DNA of 64,000 nt from an uncultured Bacilli bacterium (GTDB lineage Bacteria > Bacillota_I > Bacilli_A > RF39 > UBA660), in the NCBI GenBank assembly GCA_934098745.1, contig CAKOPG010000005.1, positions 19,010 through 83,009 on the forward strand, in the 5' to 3' direction. The notes below the pieces were generated by a model, which ran no database searches, was not told where the DNA came from, and worked only from the letters and a program-made list of their open reading frames with translations. Position numbers and translations under genes: made by a program. Shown in pieces: positions 52,621 through 61,392 of this stretch. How positions within the stretch are numbered: the first letter of the stretch is position 1; each line of letters starts with the position of its first letter.

Positions 52621-53664
52621 TTATCTAAATAATCTAATTACATCATTAAATGTAACATAAATAAGTAAAGCAATAATTAACATAAAACCTATCGAATGAA
52701 TAATATTCTCGGTCTTTTTAGATACTGGTTTCTTAAATATTTTTTCTATAAATAAGAATAATATCCTTCCACCATCAAAGGCTGGGAATGGTAATAAATT
52801 AATAATTCCCACATTTATAGATAAATATGCCACCAAGTAAAGCACTGCCTCAAGTCCTTGCTTAGCTTGTGAATCCACAATTGAATATATTCCTACCGGA
52901 CCTGATAATTGATTTACTCCTACTTTACCAGTAAATAAATACTTTAATGTATCCCACATACTACTGCATAAAGAAGCTGTCTTTGTTACGGCATAATTTA
53001 AAGAATTAACGAATCCATATCTTTTTTCACCTGCTGTAGTTATACCAAATACATATGATACTTCACCCTTCTCATTCGTAACCTTTGCTGGTGTTACTTT
53101 ATATTCTTTATAACTACCATCTGTTTTTAATACTTTAAATACAATTGGATCACCTGATGTTGTTTGTAACTTTACTAAAGCCTTATCCCAACTATTAATC
53201 TTTTCTCCATCTAAAGATATTAATTTATCTCCCTTTCTTATTCCTTCCTTGTATGCTGGATAATCTAAAGCTACCTCGCCAATATAAGGTGTCGTAGAAA
53301 TAGATCCATATATTAAAGCACTAACAAACAAAATAAGAAAAGCAAAAACAAAATTATTAAATACTCCTGCAAAAAGAACCAAAAATCTTTGGATAAATCC
53401 CTTATTACACATCTGTCTATCTTTAGGAATTTTTTCATCTTCGACGTCTTCTCCCGCTATCATAACGTATCCCCCTAAAGGAACAGCTCTAATACAAAAT
53501 TCTGTCTCACCATCTTTTTTCTTTTTACCAAATATTTTCTTTCCCATACCTATAGAAAATTCATAAACATATATTCCTGATAACTTGGCAAAAATAAAAT
53601 GTCCAAATTCATGTACTGCTACAATAGCTCCTAAAATTAATATAAACCATAAAAGTGATAACAT
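52621..53664 (-). CDS. rseP: Site-2 metalloprotease RseP/RasP
   Basis: A 347-residue intramembrane zinc protease. HEFGH lies in the first helix (VAVHEFGHFIFAK, near residue 14), the PDZ domain spans about 115-205, and the second zinc ligand is in NLLPFPAFDGGRILF near 300, where F replaces the usual L of LDG. RseP cleaves membrane anti-sigma factors and signal peptides. ATG 53664 with GGAGG is chosen. cdsA lies upstream as usual. Confidence 0.95.
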   Translation of the reverse strand: MLSLLWFILILGAIVAVHEFGHFIFAKLSGIYVYEFSIGMGKKIFGKKKKDGETEFCIRAVPLGGYVMIAGEDVEDEKIPKDRQMCNKGFIQRFLVLFAGVFNNFVFAFLILFVSALIYGSISTTPYIGEVALDYPAYKEGIRKGDKLISLDGEKINSWDKALVKLQTTSGDPIVFKVLKTDGSYKEYKVTPAKVTNEKGEVSYVFGITTAGEKRYGFVNSLNYAVTKTASLCSSMWDTLKYLFTGKVGVNQLSGPVGIYSIVDSQAKQGLEAVLYLVAYLSINVGIINLLPFPAFDGGRILFLFIEKIFKKPVSKKTENIIHSIGFMLIIALLIYVTFNDVIRLFR

Positions 53665-53771
53665 TGTAATACCTCCATATCTTTTCACTAAAATAATTCT
53701 ATCATATCAAGTCAAAAAATACAAATAAATTAATATTATTGACACTTTAATTATATGATACTTACAACTAT

Positions 53772-54563
53772 TTATTTTACTAATATACTAAGAAATAACA
53801 TTACCCCTAAAGAAACATATATTACACTATCAAATCTATCTAATACACCACCATGTCCTGGTATTAAATCAGAAAAATCCTTCTTATTAAAATGACGCTT
53901 AATACTACTAAATAATAAATCTCCAATCTCTGATATCATTGATAGTAGCAAACATAAAATAACTGTTCCAACTAATGACATATCTCCTATAACGTTATAG
54001 TAGTAAGTAATACCTATAATACTTCCCATAATAAGTCCTATAACTGTTCCCTCAATAGTTTTATTCGGAGATATTGAAGTAAACTTACATCTACCTATTA
54101 AACTACCGGAAATATAAGCATACGTATCCGTAAGAAAAGCTATTAAAAATATAAATATACATAAGTGTGGTCTATTTATAGCTAAATTACTTATATTCCC
54201 AAATCCCATTCCCAGTAAATAAACAATTCCTAATACATAAAAATAATCCTCTATATTATATTTATCTAACATATTATAAAAAACTATTGGTATACCTAAA
54301 ACTATTAAAGGCAACATTATAAGAATATTCATATCTATCTTTAATAGTGAACTTCCCACTACGATTAATCCTACTAAAAACATTCCCATATATTTAACTA
54401 ATCTAATACATTTATTATTATCTTTATACTTTATTGTAAAAAATTCATTAAACCCCATTATAGAAACTAATAACATCAATATACTAAATAATTTTGAATT
54501 AATAATAAAACTTCCTATTAGTAGGAGCATCAAAACTATTGCTGATAAAGTTCTCTTCTTCAT
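53772..54563 (-). CDS. cdsA: Phosphatidate cytidylyltransferase
   Basis: A 263-residue membrane enzyme making CDP-diacylglycerol. About seven helices, then the CDS signature SSIKRHFNKKDFSDLIPGHG continuing GGVLDRFDS near residue 225-250. The longer reading start adds four residues. It is directly upstream of rseP in the same direction. Confidence 0.95.
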   Translation of the reverse strand: MKKRTLSAIVLMLLLIGSFIINSKLFSILMLLVSIMGFNEFFTIKYKDNNKCIRLVKYMGMFLVGLIVVGSSLLKIDMNILIMLPLIVLGIPIVFYNMLDKYNIEDYFYVLGIVYLLGMGFGNISNLAINRPHLCIFIFLIAFLTDTYAYISGSLIGRCKFTSISPNKTIEGTVIGLIMGSIIGITYYYNVIGDMSLVGTVILCLLLSMISEIGDLLFSSIKRHFNKKDFSDLIPGHGGVLDRFDSVIYVSLGVMLFLSILVK

Positions 54564-54596
54564 AATCAACACCATACTTTCTAAATAAATTATACT

Positions 54597-54627
54597 AAAA
54601 AAAAAGAATTAATACAACCAAATTCTT
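54597..54627 (-). terminator. Terminator of the activase gene
   Basis: AAAGAATT/AATTCTTT stem with a 10-nt loop followed by nine Ts on the minus strand. Confidence 0.8.
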
Positions 54628-54630
54628 TTA

Positions 54631-55587
54631 CTATTTACTTTTTATAAGACCACCTCGTTCACATCTATTTCCCCAATGATCTAATAATTCATTATTTTTA
54701 TATACCGTTACCACTTCACAATTATTAGAACATCCCATACAAGAATTAATCTTAGTTTCTATCTCCATATTATCAACATCAAAATTAAATACCTTCTCTT
54801 TCCTACTATCTCTAGCCAAAATAGCTATTCCAAAAGCCCCCATTAAATGAGAATTTTTAGGTACAATTATTCTTTGCCCCGTAACCTCTTCAAATGCTTT
54901 TACTACCGCTCTATTCTTACTTACTCCGCCATTAAAGACAATTGGACTAATTATTTTCTTTCCTTTAGCAACATTATTTATATAGTTCGTAGCTATAGCT
55001 CTACATACCCCTGCTAAAATATCTTCTTTTTTATAACCTGCTTGAATTTTATGAATTAAATCAGACTCCGCAAATACCGTACAACGAGCAGCTATATTAA
55101 CCCTATTCTTAGAAGTAAAAGCCACCTCGGCTACATCCTCTATAGCTACATCTAATCTCTTAGCTAAAGATGAAATAAAAGCCCCTGTACCTGCCGCACA
55201 TAAAGTATTCATTGCATAATCATTTACTATTCCATTTTTAACTAAAGTTATTTTAGAATCTTGCCCGCCTATTTCAAATATAGTTCTTACCTCAGGATAT
55301 AACTTAATAGTACCTACAGCATGAGCCGTAATCTCATTTTTAATTGTTTCTGCTCCCAACATCGTCCCAATTAACTTTCTTGCAGAACCCGTCGTTCCCA
55401 CCGCTACCACTTGATTTTTATTAAGATCAATCTCCTCTCGCATATTCTTAATAACATCCTTTACCGCCCTAATTGGATTACCTTCTGTATATAAATAACT
55501 ACTAGCTACAATATTATCATATGCATCAATAATTACCCCCTTGGTTGATATCGAACCAATATCAATTCCCATATAAAATTTATTCAA
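54631..55587 (-). CDS. 2-hydroxyacyl-CoA dehydratase activase-like ATPase (BadF/BcrA family)
   Basis: A 318-residue actin-fold ATPase. Motifs: MGIDIGSISTKGVIID (phosphate 1), FEIGGQDSKI, CAAGTGAFI (Fe-S cysteine) and FNGGVSKN. An extra C-terminal Cys-rich stretch CMGCSNNCE and GNRCERGG follows, which is not in the shortest activases. It would use ATP and a 4Fe-4S cluster to inject an electron. No dehydratase subunits are near. Start is TTG 55587 with GGGTGAT before it. Confidence 0.85.
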   Translation of the reverse strand: MNKFYMGIDIGSISTKGVIIDAYDNIVASSYLYTEGNPIRAVKDVIKNMREEIDLNKNQVVAVGTTGSARKLIGTMLGAETIKNEITAHAVGTIKLYPEVRTIFEIGGQDSKITLVKNGIVNDYAMNTLCAAGTGAFISSLAKRLDVAIEDVAEVAFTSKNRVNIAARCTVFAESDLIHKIQAGYKKEDILAGVCRAIATNYINNVAKGKKIISPIVFNGGVSKNRAVVKAFEEVTGQRIIVPKNSHLMGAFGIAILARDSRKEKVFNFDVDNMEIETKINSCMGCSNNCEVVTVYKNNELLDHWGNRCERGGLIKSK

Positions 55588-55719
55588 TTTTTATCACCCA
55601 AAACCATTATATGCTTAAAATTCGGCAAATTTTGTCGATTTATTACCTATTTTGTAGGCTATTTATCTACATATTTTTTAATTTATTTGTGAGAGAATAT
55701 AAACAAGAGGTGTACTTTT

Positions 55720-55959
55720 ATGGCAAATGTGGAATCAAATAAAAATATCTATGATACAGTTAGAAGAAATATTAGAAAATACCGTCGCATGAAAAAAATG
55801 ACGCAACAAGAGTTAGCAGATGCATCATATCTAAGTCATGGTTATATAAGAGAAATTGAATCCACCAATATGGGTGCAACTTTTTCCCTAGACGCTGTTG
55901 AAAAAATAGCTAATGCGCTAGGTATTGAAGTAAAACTTCTCTTCGAAGATAATTCATAA
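55720..55959 (+). CDS. Small XRE-family transcriptional regulator
   Basis: A 79-residue protein that is almost only a Cro/CI-type helix-turn-helix: MKKMTQQELADASYLSHGYIREIESTNMG at about residues 25-53, followed by DAVEKIANALGI. AGAGGTG ribosome-binding site. It is convergent with the tyrosine recombinase gene and shares a bidirectional terminator with it. The proximity makes control of the recombinase possible but unproven. Confidence 0.9.
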   Translation: MANVESNKNIYDTVRRNIRKYRRMKKMTQQELADASYLSHGYIREIESTNMGATFSLDAVEKIANALGIEVKLLFEDNS

Positions 55960-55974
55960 TCTTCATAAAGACTT

Positions 55975-55999
55975 CATCTACCCATGAGGTCTTTTTATA
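55975..55999. terminator. Bidirectional terminator between XRE and recombinase genes
   Basis: AAAGACTTCAT/ATGAGGTCTTT stem with a short loop, followed by TTTATATTTT on the plus strand. Confidence 0.8.
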
Positions 56000-56001
56000 T
56001 T

Positions 56002-56955
56002 TTATTGAAAAGATTTATAGATTGTATTTATACATTTCTTCTTCTCGGCCATCTGTGGATGAACATATAAATTTAAAGTAATATTAACTGAAGCATGTCC
56101 TAATAATTCACTTACGGTCTTATAGTCTGCTCCAAGTCTTATACAATTCGTCGCAAATGTATGCCTCAAAGAGTGAAACTTAACAACATTTATATCATTT
56201 CTCTTCAAAAATTTCGTAAAATACTTTCGGTAAGTTCTTGGTTCTAAATATTTCTCTTTACATGTAAGTACATAATCATCTCCCTTAGTTTTAACCTTCT
56301 TTAATAACAAAGCAAAATCATCATTAAGTGGTATCTCTCTATTAGCATTCTTTGTTTTAGGATTAGTAACCATTACTCTTCCATTACCATCTTTAAAATT
56401 TACTCTCTGTAAAGTCTTACTAACCGTTAAAACATTCTTCTTAAAATCTATATCCTTCCATTTTAAAGCTGATAATTCCCCAATCCTAAGTCCGGTATAC
56501 ATCGTTAAAAGAATTCCCATATTCTTTGGTGTTGGATTATTTATAACATAAGTAATAATTTTTCTTTGCTCATAATTTGAAAAAACATATATCTTTCTCT
56601 TAAAACAGTTATTTTGATAATTCAAATCCAAACTAACATAATCTATTAATCCCTCACGCATAGCACATCTAAGAGAATTTTTAAGTACCGAAATCATATC
56701 TTTTATCGTCTTATCAGCTAGTCCACCACTACTATCAATTCTTCCATTTCGATACTTATTCAAAATCAAATCTTGTAGTGTCTTATTATTTATATCACTT
56801 AATCTTAAAAAGCCCAATGTTGGAATTAAATGATTATAAACTATTGACATATAATTAGCATATGTACTTTCTTTTACATAGTTTTTTCTATCTAAAAGCC
56901 ACATTACTACATAATCCCCATAAAGCATATTCTTTCTCTTACCAAGCTTTAACAT
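56002..56955 (-). CDS. Tyrosine site-specific recombinase (lone integrase; candidate promoter invertase)
   Basis: A 317-residue recombinase. The N-terminal SAM-like core-binding domain spans about residues 15-105 (KESTYANYMSIVYNHLIPTLG). The catalytic domain contains the full set: Arg in TGLRIGELSALKW, His-x-x-Arg in HSLRHTFATNC, His in LLGHASVNIT, and the nucleophile Tyr in LNLYVHP. The ribosome-binding site GGAGGTGATG is the strongest in the window. No phage, ICE, excisionase or att-like duplication is recognised around it. It is the only site-specific recombinase here, so it could act on the inverted sites of genes A and D. Confidence 0.93.
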   Translation of the reverse strand: MLKLGKRKNMLYGDYVVMWLLDRKNYVKESTYANYMSIVYNHLIPTLGFLRLSDINNKTLQDLILNKYRNGRIDSSGGLADKTIKDMISVLKNSLRCAMREGLIDYVSLDLNYQNNCFKRKIYVFSNYEQRKIITYVINNPTPKNMGILLTMYTGLRIGELSALKWKDIDFKKNVLTVSKTLQRVNFKDGNGRVMVTNPKTKNANREIPLNDDFALLLKKVKTKGDDYVLTCKEKYLEPRTYRKYFTKFLKRNDINVVKFHSLRHTFATNCIRLGADYKTVSELLGHASVNITLNLYVHPQMAEKKKCINTIYKSFQ

Positions 56956-57002
56956 TTCATCACCTCCATTATATAATTATACCCAAATTTTAACCACTAG
57001 TT

Positions 57003-57036
57003 AACAAAAAAAGAAAATTTAATCCCCTAAATTAAA
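57003..57036 (-). terminator. Terminator of the symporter gene
   Basis: ATTTAAT/ATTAAAT stem with a 7-nt loop followed by TTTTCTTTTTTT on the minus strand. Confidence 0.75.
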
Positions 57037-57067
57037 TCTTCTTATATCTATCTAATCATTTAAAATA

Positions 57068-58300
57068 TTACTTTAACCAATCAGGCCCATCCACTATTCT
57101 ATTTGTAATCATAGCTGAGGCACTATCGCCCACAACATTTAATAAAGTAGCTGGTGGATCAATAATTGTTGCAATAATTGTAAGGAGTGGTAAAGTTGCT
57201 ACTGGATAACCTAACATTGTAATAATCAACATCTCAGATATTGTACCTCCACCGATAGGTACTGCTGTTACAAGTAAAGTAGCCACCAGTGAAATTAATA
57301 ATATTCTAACAAGTGAAATATTGCCTATATCATTAAATAAATATACCAAAAACATAATCTTAAAGACACTTCCTAATACCGAACCATCCTTATGAAAACT
57401 TGACCCTAAAGAAATAGTCGTATCAGCGATATCACTAGATACTCCCATATTCTTAGTACATTCTATACTAACAGGTATTGAAGCCGCTGATGAACACGTT
57501 GCTAAAGCCGTTAATGAAGATGGTAAAATATTACTCCAAAACCTCTTTACTCCAAGTCTTTTTCCACTAACATAAGCATAAATCGTATAAACAACAAAAT
57601 AATAAAGTATTGCTACCACTAAATATATAATAAAAGTTTTAAAATAACCAACCGCTATCTCTTTACCAAAAGTTCCAACCAAAGAAGCAAAATAACATCC
57701 TAACCCTATTGGAGCATAATGCATAATTATTTTAATCAAATTTAAAAGCACATCCGTCGCAGAATCAATAAATTTATATAAAGGTAAAGCCTTACTACCA
57801 GACATACTCATAGCTATTCCCACTAAAATAGATATAACTATAAGTGCTATCATATTATCCCTAGACAACAACTTAACAAAATCATTTACCGAAATAGTAT
57901 CCACCGTTTTCTTAAGTAAATTAATTTCTGTTGATACCGCCTCTTCATCTAAATTTTCCAAATTCTCCTTAATCATTTCCCCATCTGTTGTATTAATTAA
58001 TTCAAAAGATTTAGTAACTCCTAACCCTATTAATGACGCCACAATAGAAGTAACCACAAAAACTAAAAATGTTACCACCAAGATCTTCCCAATTCTTTTT
58101 GGTTGTTTCATCTTATATATTGAAGATGTAATGGTTAAAAAGATTAATGGTACTACCACAATAAGTAACATATTTAAAAATAAATCTCCCAAAGGACTTA
58201 AATAACTAGCCTTATCCTTTAAAATAAAACCTAAAATTCCCCCAAGAATAATAGACATAAGCATTATTATCATAGACTTATAATTCTTAAATATTTTCAT
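57068..58300 (-). CDS. Dicarboxylate/amino acid:cation symporter (DAACS family)
   Basis: A protein of about 410 residues with eight membrane helices and two hairpin loops. The serine-rich hairpin is TCSSAASIPVSIECTKNMGV near residue 275. ISLGSSFHKDGSVLGSVFKI and GGGTISEMLII follow, and IIDPPATLLNVVGD is near the end. Family members import glutamate, aspartate, serine/threonine or C4-dicarboxylates with Na+ or H+. Here ISLGSSFHKDG replaces the usual NMDGT-containing motif, so the substrate is unclear. ATG 58300 has a better-spaced AGGAG than the TTG at 58309. Confidence 0.88.
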   Translation of the reverse strand: MKIFKNYKSMIIMLMSIILGGILGFILKDKASYLSPLGDLFLNMLLIVVVPLIFLTITSSIYKMKQPKRIGKILVVTFLVFVVTSIVASLIGLGVTKSFELINTTDGEMIKENLENLDEEAVSTEINLLKKTVDTISVNDFVKLLSRDNMIALIVISILVGIAMSMSGSKALPLYKFIDSATDVLLNLIKIIMHYAPIGLGCYFASLVGTFGKEIAVGYFKTFIIYLVVAILYYFVVYTIYAYVSGKRLGVKRFWSNILPSSLTALATCSSAASIPVSIECTKNMGVSSDIADTTISLGSSFHKDGSVLGSVFKIMFLVYLFNDIGNISLVRILLISLVATLLVTAVPIGGGTISEMLIITMLGYPVATLPLLTIIATIIDPPATLLNVVGDSASAMITNRIVDGPDWLK

Positions 58301-58438
58301 TTTTCTCAACTCCTACTATCATTATATAAATCTAATAATTATTTTGCCACTAACACATATCCACGCATAATTTAAAAATCCACAAAAAATATTGTTTCTT
58401 TATACATATAATGATATTATTAATACAAGGAGTTAATT

Positions 58439-59959
58439 ATGAATAAATATATAAAATTAAATGATAATAATCTTCACTTATCACTAGGGAATCTATTTAA
58501 TACCATTAAAAAACTAGCTATAAATAAATCATCTGCTATTCAAGTAGAAATATTTTGTATAATCTTTAATCTAGATAATATATCTGATACCACGGTTAAT
58601 AACTATTGTACGGGATATCGTGCTATTAATAGTGAATATAAACAAATATACCTAAATTACTTAAAAAAATATCCTCAAAATAAAGAAATACTCTTAAATA
58701 CCATTAATAACCTCTTATCTATAATTGATGGTATTATCTATAACTATCAAACTATTGATGAAATAAATAATAATAAATCTATTCCTATATTATGTAAAGA
58801 TTTACATATTCTAGCTAAAAATGATATATATGTTAAACCAACCCTAAAAAAAGAAATTCTATCTGATATTAATAAATCTAACTATTATGAAGCCCTATGT
58901 AAAATGCTATTCTTTATTATACTTGAAAAAAAACAACCCCTATATGCTTATGAAGAAATATCCAAAACTATTGATGATATTTTAGAAAATACTAACCTTT
59001 CCGTAAATGATTTAAAAGATTACTTAAATGTCAAATTCAAAGAAGGGATAAATCTTACCCCTAGTCTCAAAGAATTATGTAAAAAAAATAACCCCTATGC
59101 CTTACTAGAACTAGCTAATCTAGAATACACGGGATTAATTAGTGGAACCCCTCGTTTTAACTTAGCATACTCCTATTGCCAAAAAGCCGCCTCATTTGAT
59201 CATCCAACCGCCTACTGGATGTTATCCCACATGATTATTAATAAAAAAATAGGTTCTTTAACTGCCGACGATATTGCCCTTTCTTGGACATACCTAAAAA
59301 AAGCTGAACAACTAAATAGCGTTTCCGCCCTTAACAGTATTGGTATATGCTATTTACATGGTTATACCCCTAATAAAAAGAAAGACTTAAATAAAGCTAT
59401 TGCATATTTTAATAAAGCTGCCAGTAAAGGTTACCCCTTTGCCCATAACAACCTAGGCAAAATATATGAAGAAGCTAAAAAATATGAAGAAGCCTTTAAT
59501 TGTTATCAAAAATCAGCCGAAAAAGAAGAAAGCTGGGCTTGTAATAAAGTTGGCGAATTCTATCGCCTAGGTTTATATGTAAAAAAAGACTTAAATAAAG
59601 CCTATAACTATTACTTAACCGGATCCGTTGCCGATATATTTAATATCTGTCCTTGGAATATATTCAACCTAGTAAAATACTTTTATTACCCCGGTAATGC
59701 CACCTTAGGTATAGAAAAAGATCTAAATAAATCTATTAACCTTCTAAATAGTATTCCTACTCTAGAAGAAGCCCAAGTATTATTACTATATATCTATTAC
59801 GAAATATATCTAAATAATAAAACTAAAGATAATCTTGCTAATCTCACTAATCAACTATCCCTTATTAATAATTCAAATATTCTAGATAAAAAAACTAAAA
59901 AAGAAATTGAAAATACCCTTAAAAACATAAAGACATATCATATTTCTATTTCCATCTAA
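58439..59959 (+). CDS. Sel1-repeat protein
   Basis: A 506-residue soluble helical protein. The first 200 residues contain an uncharacterised helical domain (DTTVNNYCTGYRAINSEYKQ). From about 225 to 420 there are five or six Sel1-like repeats, for example NSIGICYLHG, AFNCYQKSAEKEESWACNKV and NKVGEFYRLG. Such solenoids mediate protein interactions. AAGGAG ribosome-binding site. The last 4 bp overlap the convergent pilin-like gene. Confidence 0.85.
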   Translation: MNKYIKLNDNNLHLSLGNLFNTIKKLAINKSSAIQVEIFCIIFNLDNISDTTVNNYCTGYRAINSEYKQIYLNYLKKYPQNKEILLNTINNLLSIIDGIIYNYQTIDEINNNKSIPILCKDLHILAKNDIYVKPTLKKEILSDINKSNYYEALCKMLFFIILEKKQPLYAYEEISKTIDDILENTNLSVNDLKDYLNVKFKEGINLTPSLKELCKKNNPYALLELANLEYTGLISGTPRFNLAYSYCQKAASFDHPTAYWMLSHMIINKKIGSLTADDIALSWTYLKKAEQLNSVSALNSIGICYLHGYTPNKKKDLNKAIAYFNKAASKGYPFAHNNLGKIYEEAKKYEEAFNCYQKSAEKEESWACNKVGEFYRLGLYVKKDLNKAYNYYLTGSVADIFNICPWNIFNLVKYFYYPGNATLGIEKDLNKSINLLNSIPTLEEAQVLLLYIYYEIYLNNKTKDNLANLTNQLSLINNSNILDKKTKKEIENTLKNIKTYHISISI

Positions 59960-60264
59960 CAATTACCATACTTATAAGTATTATTCTCTATAACAATACA
60001 TTTATTTCCATCTAACTTATTAACTTTCTTATCATCAAGATATTCACCGAGTATTAACTCATCAATAGTTACCCTATCTACATCATTTAAAGTAAAATAT
60101 ATTTTAGCAGCATTAAAAGCTAATTTCTCTTGTTCCTCTACTTCCTTCTGATCATTTCTTTCTAAAGATGCACTAATCCCCATAACTGCCGTTAACGATA
60201 TAGCTACTAAAATAACTAATACTGCCAATAATTCAATTAATGTAAACCCTCTTCTATCTTTCAT
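59956..60264 (-). CDS. Type IV pilin-like prepilin (ComGC/pseudopilin type)
   Basis: A 102-residue protein with the class III prepilin signal RRGFTLIELLAVLVILVAIS: cleavage after G, Glu at +5, and an N-terminal hydrophobic helix. The C-terminal region has a helix (EVEEQEKLAFNAAKIYFTL) and a Cys pair (NKCIVIE and YGNC at the end) that may form a disulfide loop. No assembly ATPase, platform protein or prepilin peptidase gene is in the window. AGGTGA ribosome-binding site. Possibly a competence or adhesion pseudopilin. Confidence 0.9.
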   Translation of the reverse strand: MKDRRGFTLIELLAVLVILVAISLTAVMGISASLERNDQKEVEEQEKLAFNAAKIYFTLNDVDRVTIDELILGEYLDDKKVNKLDGNKCIVIENNTYKYGNC

Positions 60265-60349
60265 ATATTCACCTACTATCTAGAATTATCGTATCACATT
60301 TTAAGGTATAAGTAAACCACATTTTCATATACTTAAGTAGGTGATTAAC

Positions 60350-61165
60350 TTGAAACTAATAAAAATAATTGGTCTCTTTGTCCTATTCTGCTTTACATTT
60401 TTCTTTACAGAAAAAGTAATTAATGTTACCCAAGAACAAGATGAAATAATGATTAAAATTAAAGAAATTGCCCCGAGTAAAAATATTCCTGCTACTAATG
60501 CCATTATCAATGAAGATACCATCATTCCCGGTAATACTGGTAAATACATTGATATCTTAGAAAGTTATAAATCCATGAAAAAAATAAGTTACTATGATGA
60601 ATCACTCTTAATATATAAAGATGTATATCCCGAAGTATCTATCTATAATAACTATAATCTATATATAACTAGTGGAAATACTAAAGAAAAAAAAGTATCT
60701 CTAATATATATACTAAATAATGATAAAACCCTTGATAATATCCTTAATATCATAAATAAAAACAATACCCCTATAAACTTCTTTATAGATAGTACCTTTC
60801 TAAATAATAATATATCTATAATTGAAAAAATAAAAAATAATAATATCTATAATTATGGTTCTAATGGTAAATATACTAAAGATAACCTAATAATTGCTAA
60901 TAATATTATTAATAATAAATCTAATAATACCTCTAATCTTTGTCTATTTCTAAATAAAAATAATGAATCCCTAAATAATTGTGCCAATAATAAAATGCTT
61001 TCTTTAATCCCAAGTAAAAATACCACCTATCAAGATATAAAAAATAATCTTCATAATGGTGATCTATTACTTATTACTAATACCCAAGAATTATCTAGTA
61101 TTATTGATTATATTCAAAGTAAAGGATATAAAATAGTACCCCTAAATGATATTATCACTGAATAA
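60350..61165 (+). CDS. Membrane-anchored protein with degenerate polysaccharide-deacetylase fold
   Basis: A protein of about 271 residues with one N-terminal helix, then an Asn-rich region. From about residue 115 the order of elements resembles a NodB deacetylase: VSLIYILNNDKTLDNILNII, TPINFFIDSTFLNNN (in place of TFFVTG) and, near the end, GDLLLITNTQELSSIIDYIQ with GYKIVPLNDII. The metal-binding Asp-Asp and His-x-x-x-His residues are absent, so it is probably inactive. The start is probably TTG 60350 behind GTAGGTG; GTG 60341 is the alternative. Confidence 0.6.
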   Translation: MKLIKIIGLFVLFCFTFFFTEKVINVTQEQDEIMIKIKEIAPSKNIPATNAIINEDTIIPGNTGKYIDILESYKSMKKISYYDESLLIYKDVYPEVSIYNNYNLYITSGNTKEKKVSLIYILNNDKTLDNILNIINKNNTPINFFIDSTFLNNNISIIEKIKNNNIYNYGSNGKYTKDNLIIANNIINNKSNNTSNLCLFLNKNNESLNNCANNKMLSLIPSKNTTYQDIKNNLHNGDLLLITNTQELSSIIDYIQSKGYKIVPLNDIITE

Positions 61166-61233
61166 TCAACTATATAATTATCTCTTTAAAACTAAATAAA
61201 CCTAATATACATAAATATATCTTAATAATTAGT

Positions 61234-61258
61234 GTGCCAAAAGGCACCTTTTATTTTT
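61234..61258 (+). terminator. Terminator after the deacetylase-like gene
   Basis: GTGCC/GGCAC stem with an AAAA loop followed by CTTTTATTTTT. Confidence 0.8.
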
Positions 61259-61297
61259 AACTAATAACCAAAACCTATATTTTTTTATATTTATCTC

Positions 61298-61327
61298 TAT
61301 CTTACGTCAGTCCCTCTGGGATAAATA
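61298..61327 (+). repeat. Stop-proximal repeat, copy 4 (orphan, before mutS)
   Basis: TATCTTACGTCAGTCCC, variable bases TCT, then GGGATAAATAA, on the plus strand. Unlike the other copies it does not follow a surface gene, though it lies just after a terminator, as if marking the end of a transcript. Confidence 0.75.
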
Positions 61328-61392
61328 AATAATATTATCCCTTGATTTATCACCATTTTTTGGCTATAATAACAAATGAAAGTTGTGATAAA

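Noticed and set aside
55600..57060. Prophage or integrative element around the tyrosine recombinase
   Set aside because: Flanking genes are an activase and a symporter; no capsid, replication, mobilisation or excisionase gene and no obvious flanking direct repeats.
60895..60950. AAT-rich repeat tract
   Set aside because: Explained by Asn/Ile-rich coding sequence in a very AT-rich genome, not by a tandem repeat with a fixed unit.
61342..61392. Longer mutS start adding 17 residues
   Set aside because: The extension is unrelated to MutS N-termini and has no ribosome-binding site; MKLCEVDKTKLAP is the usual start region.
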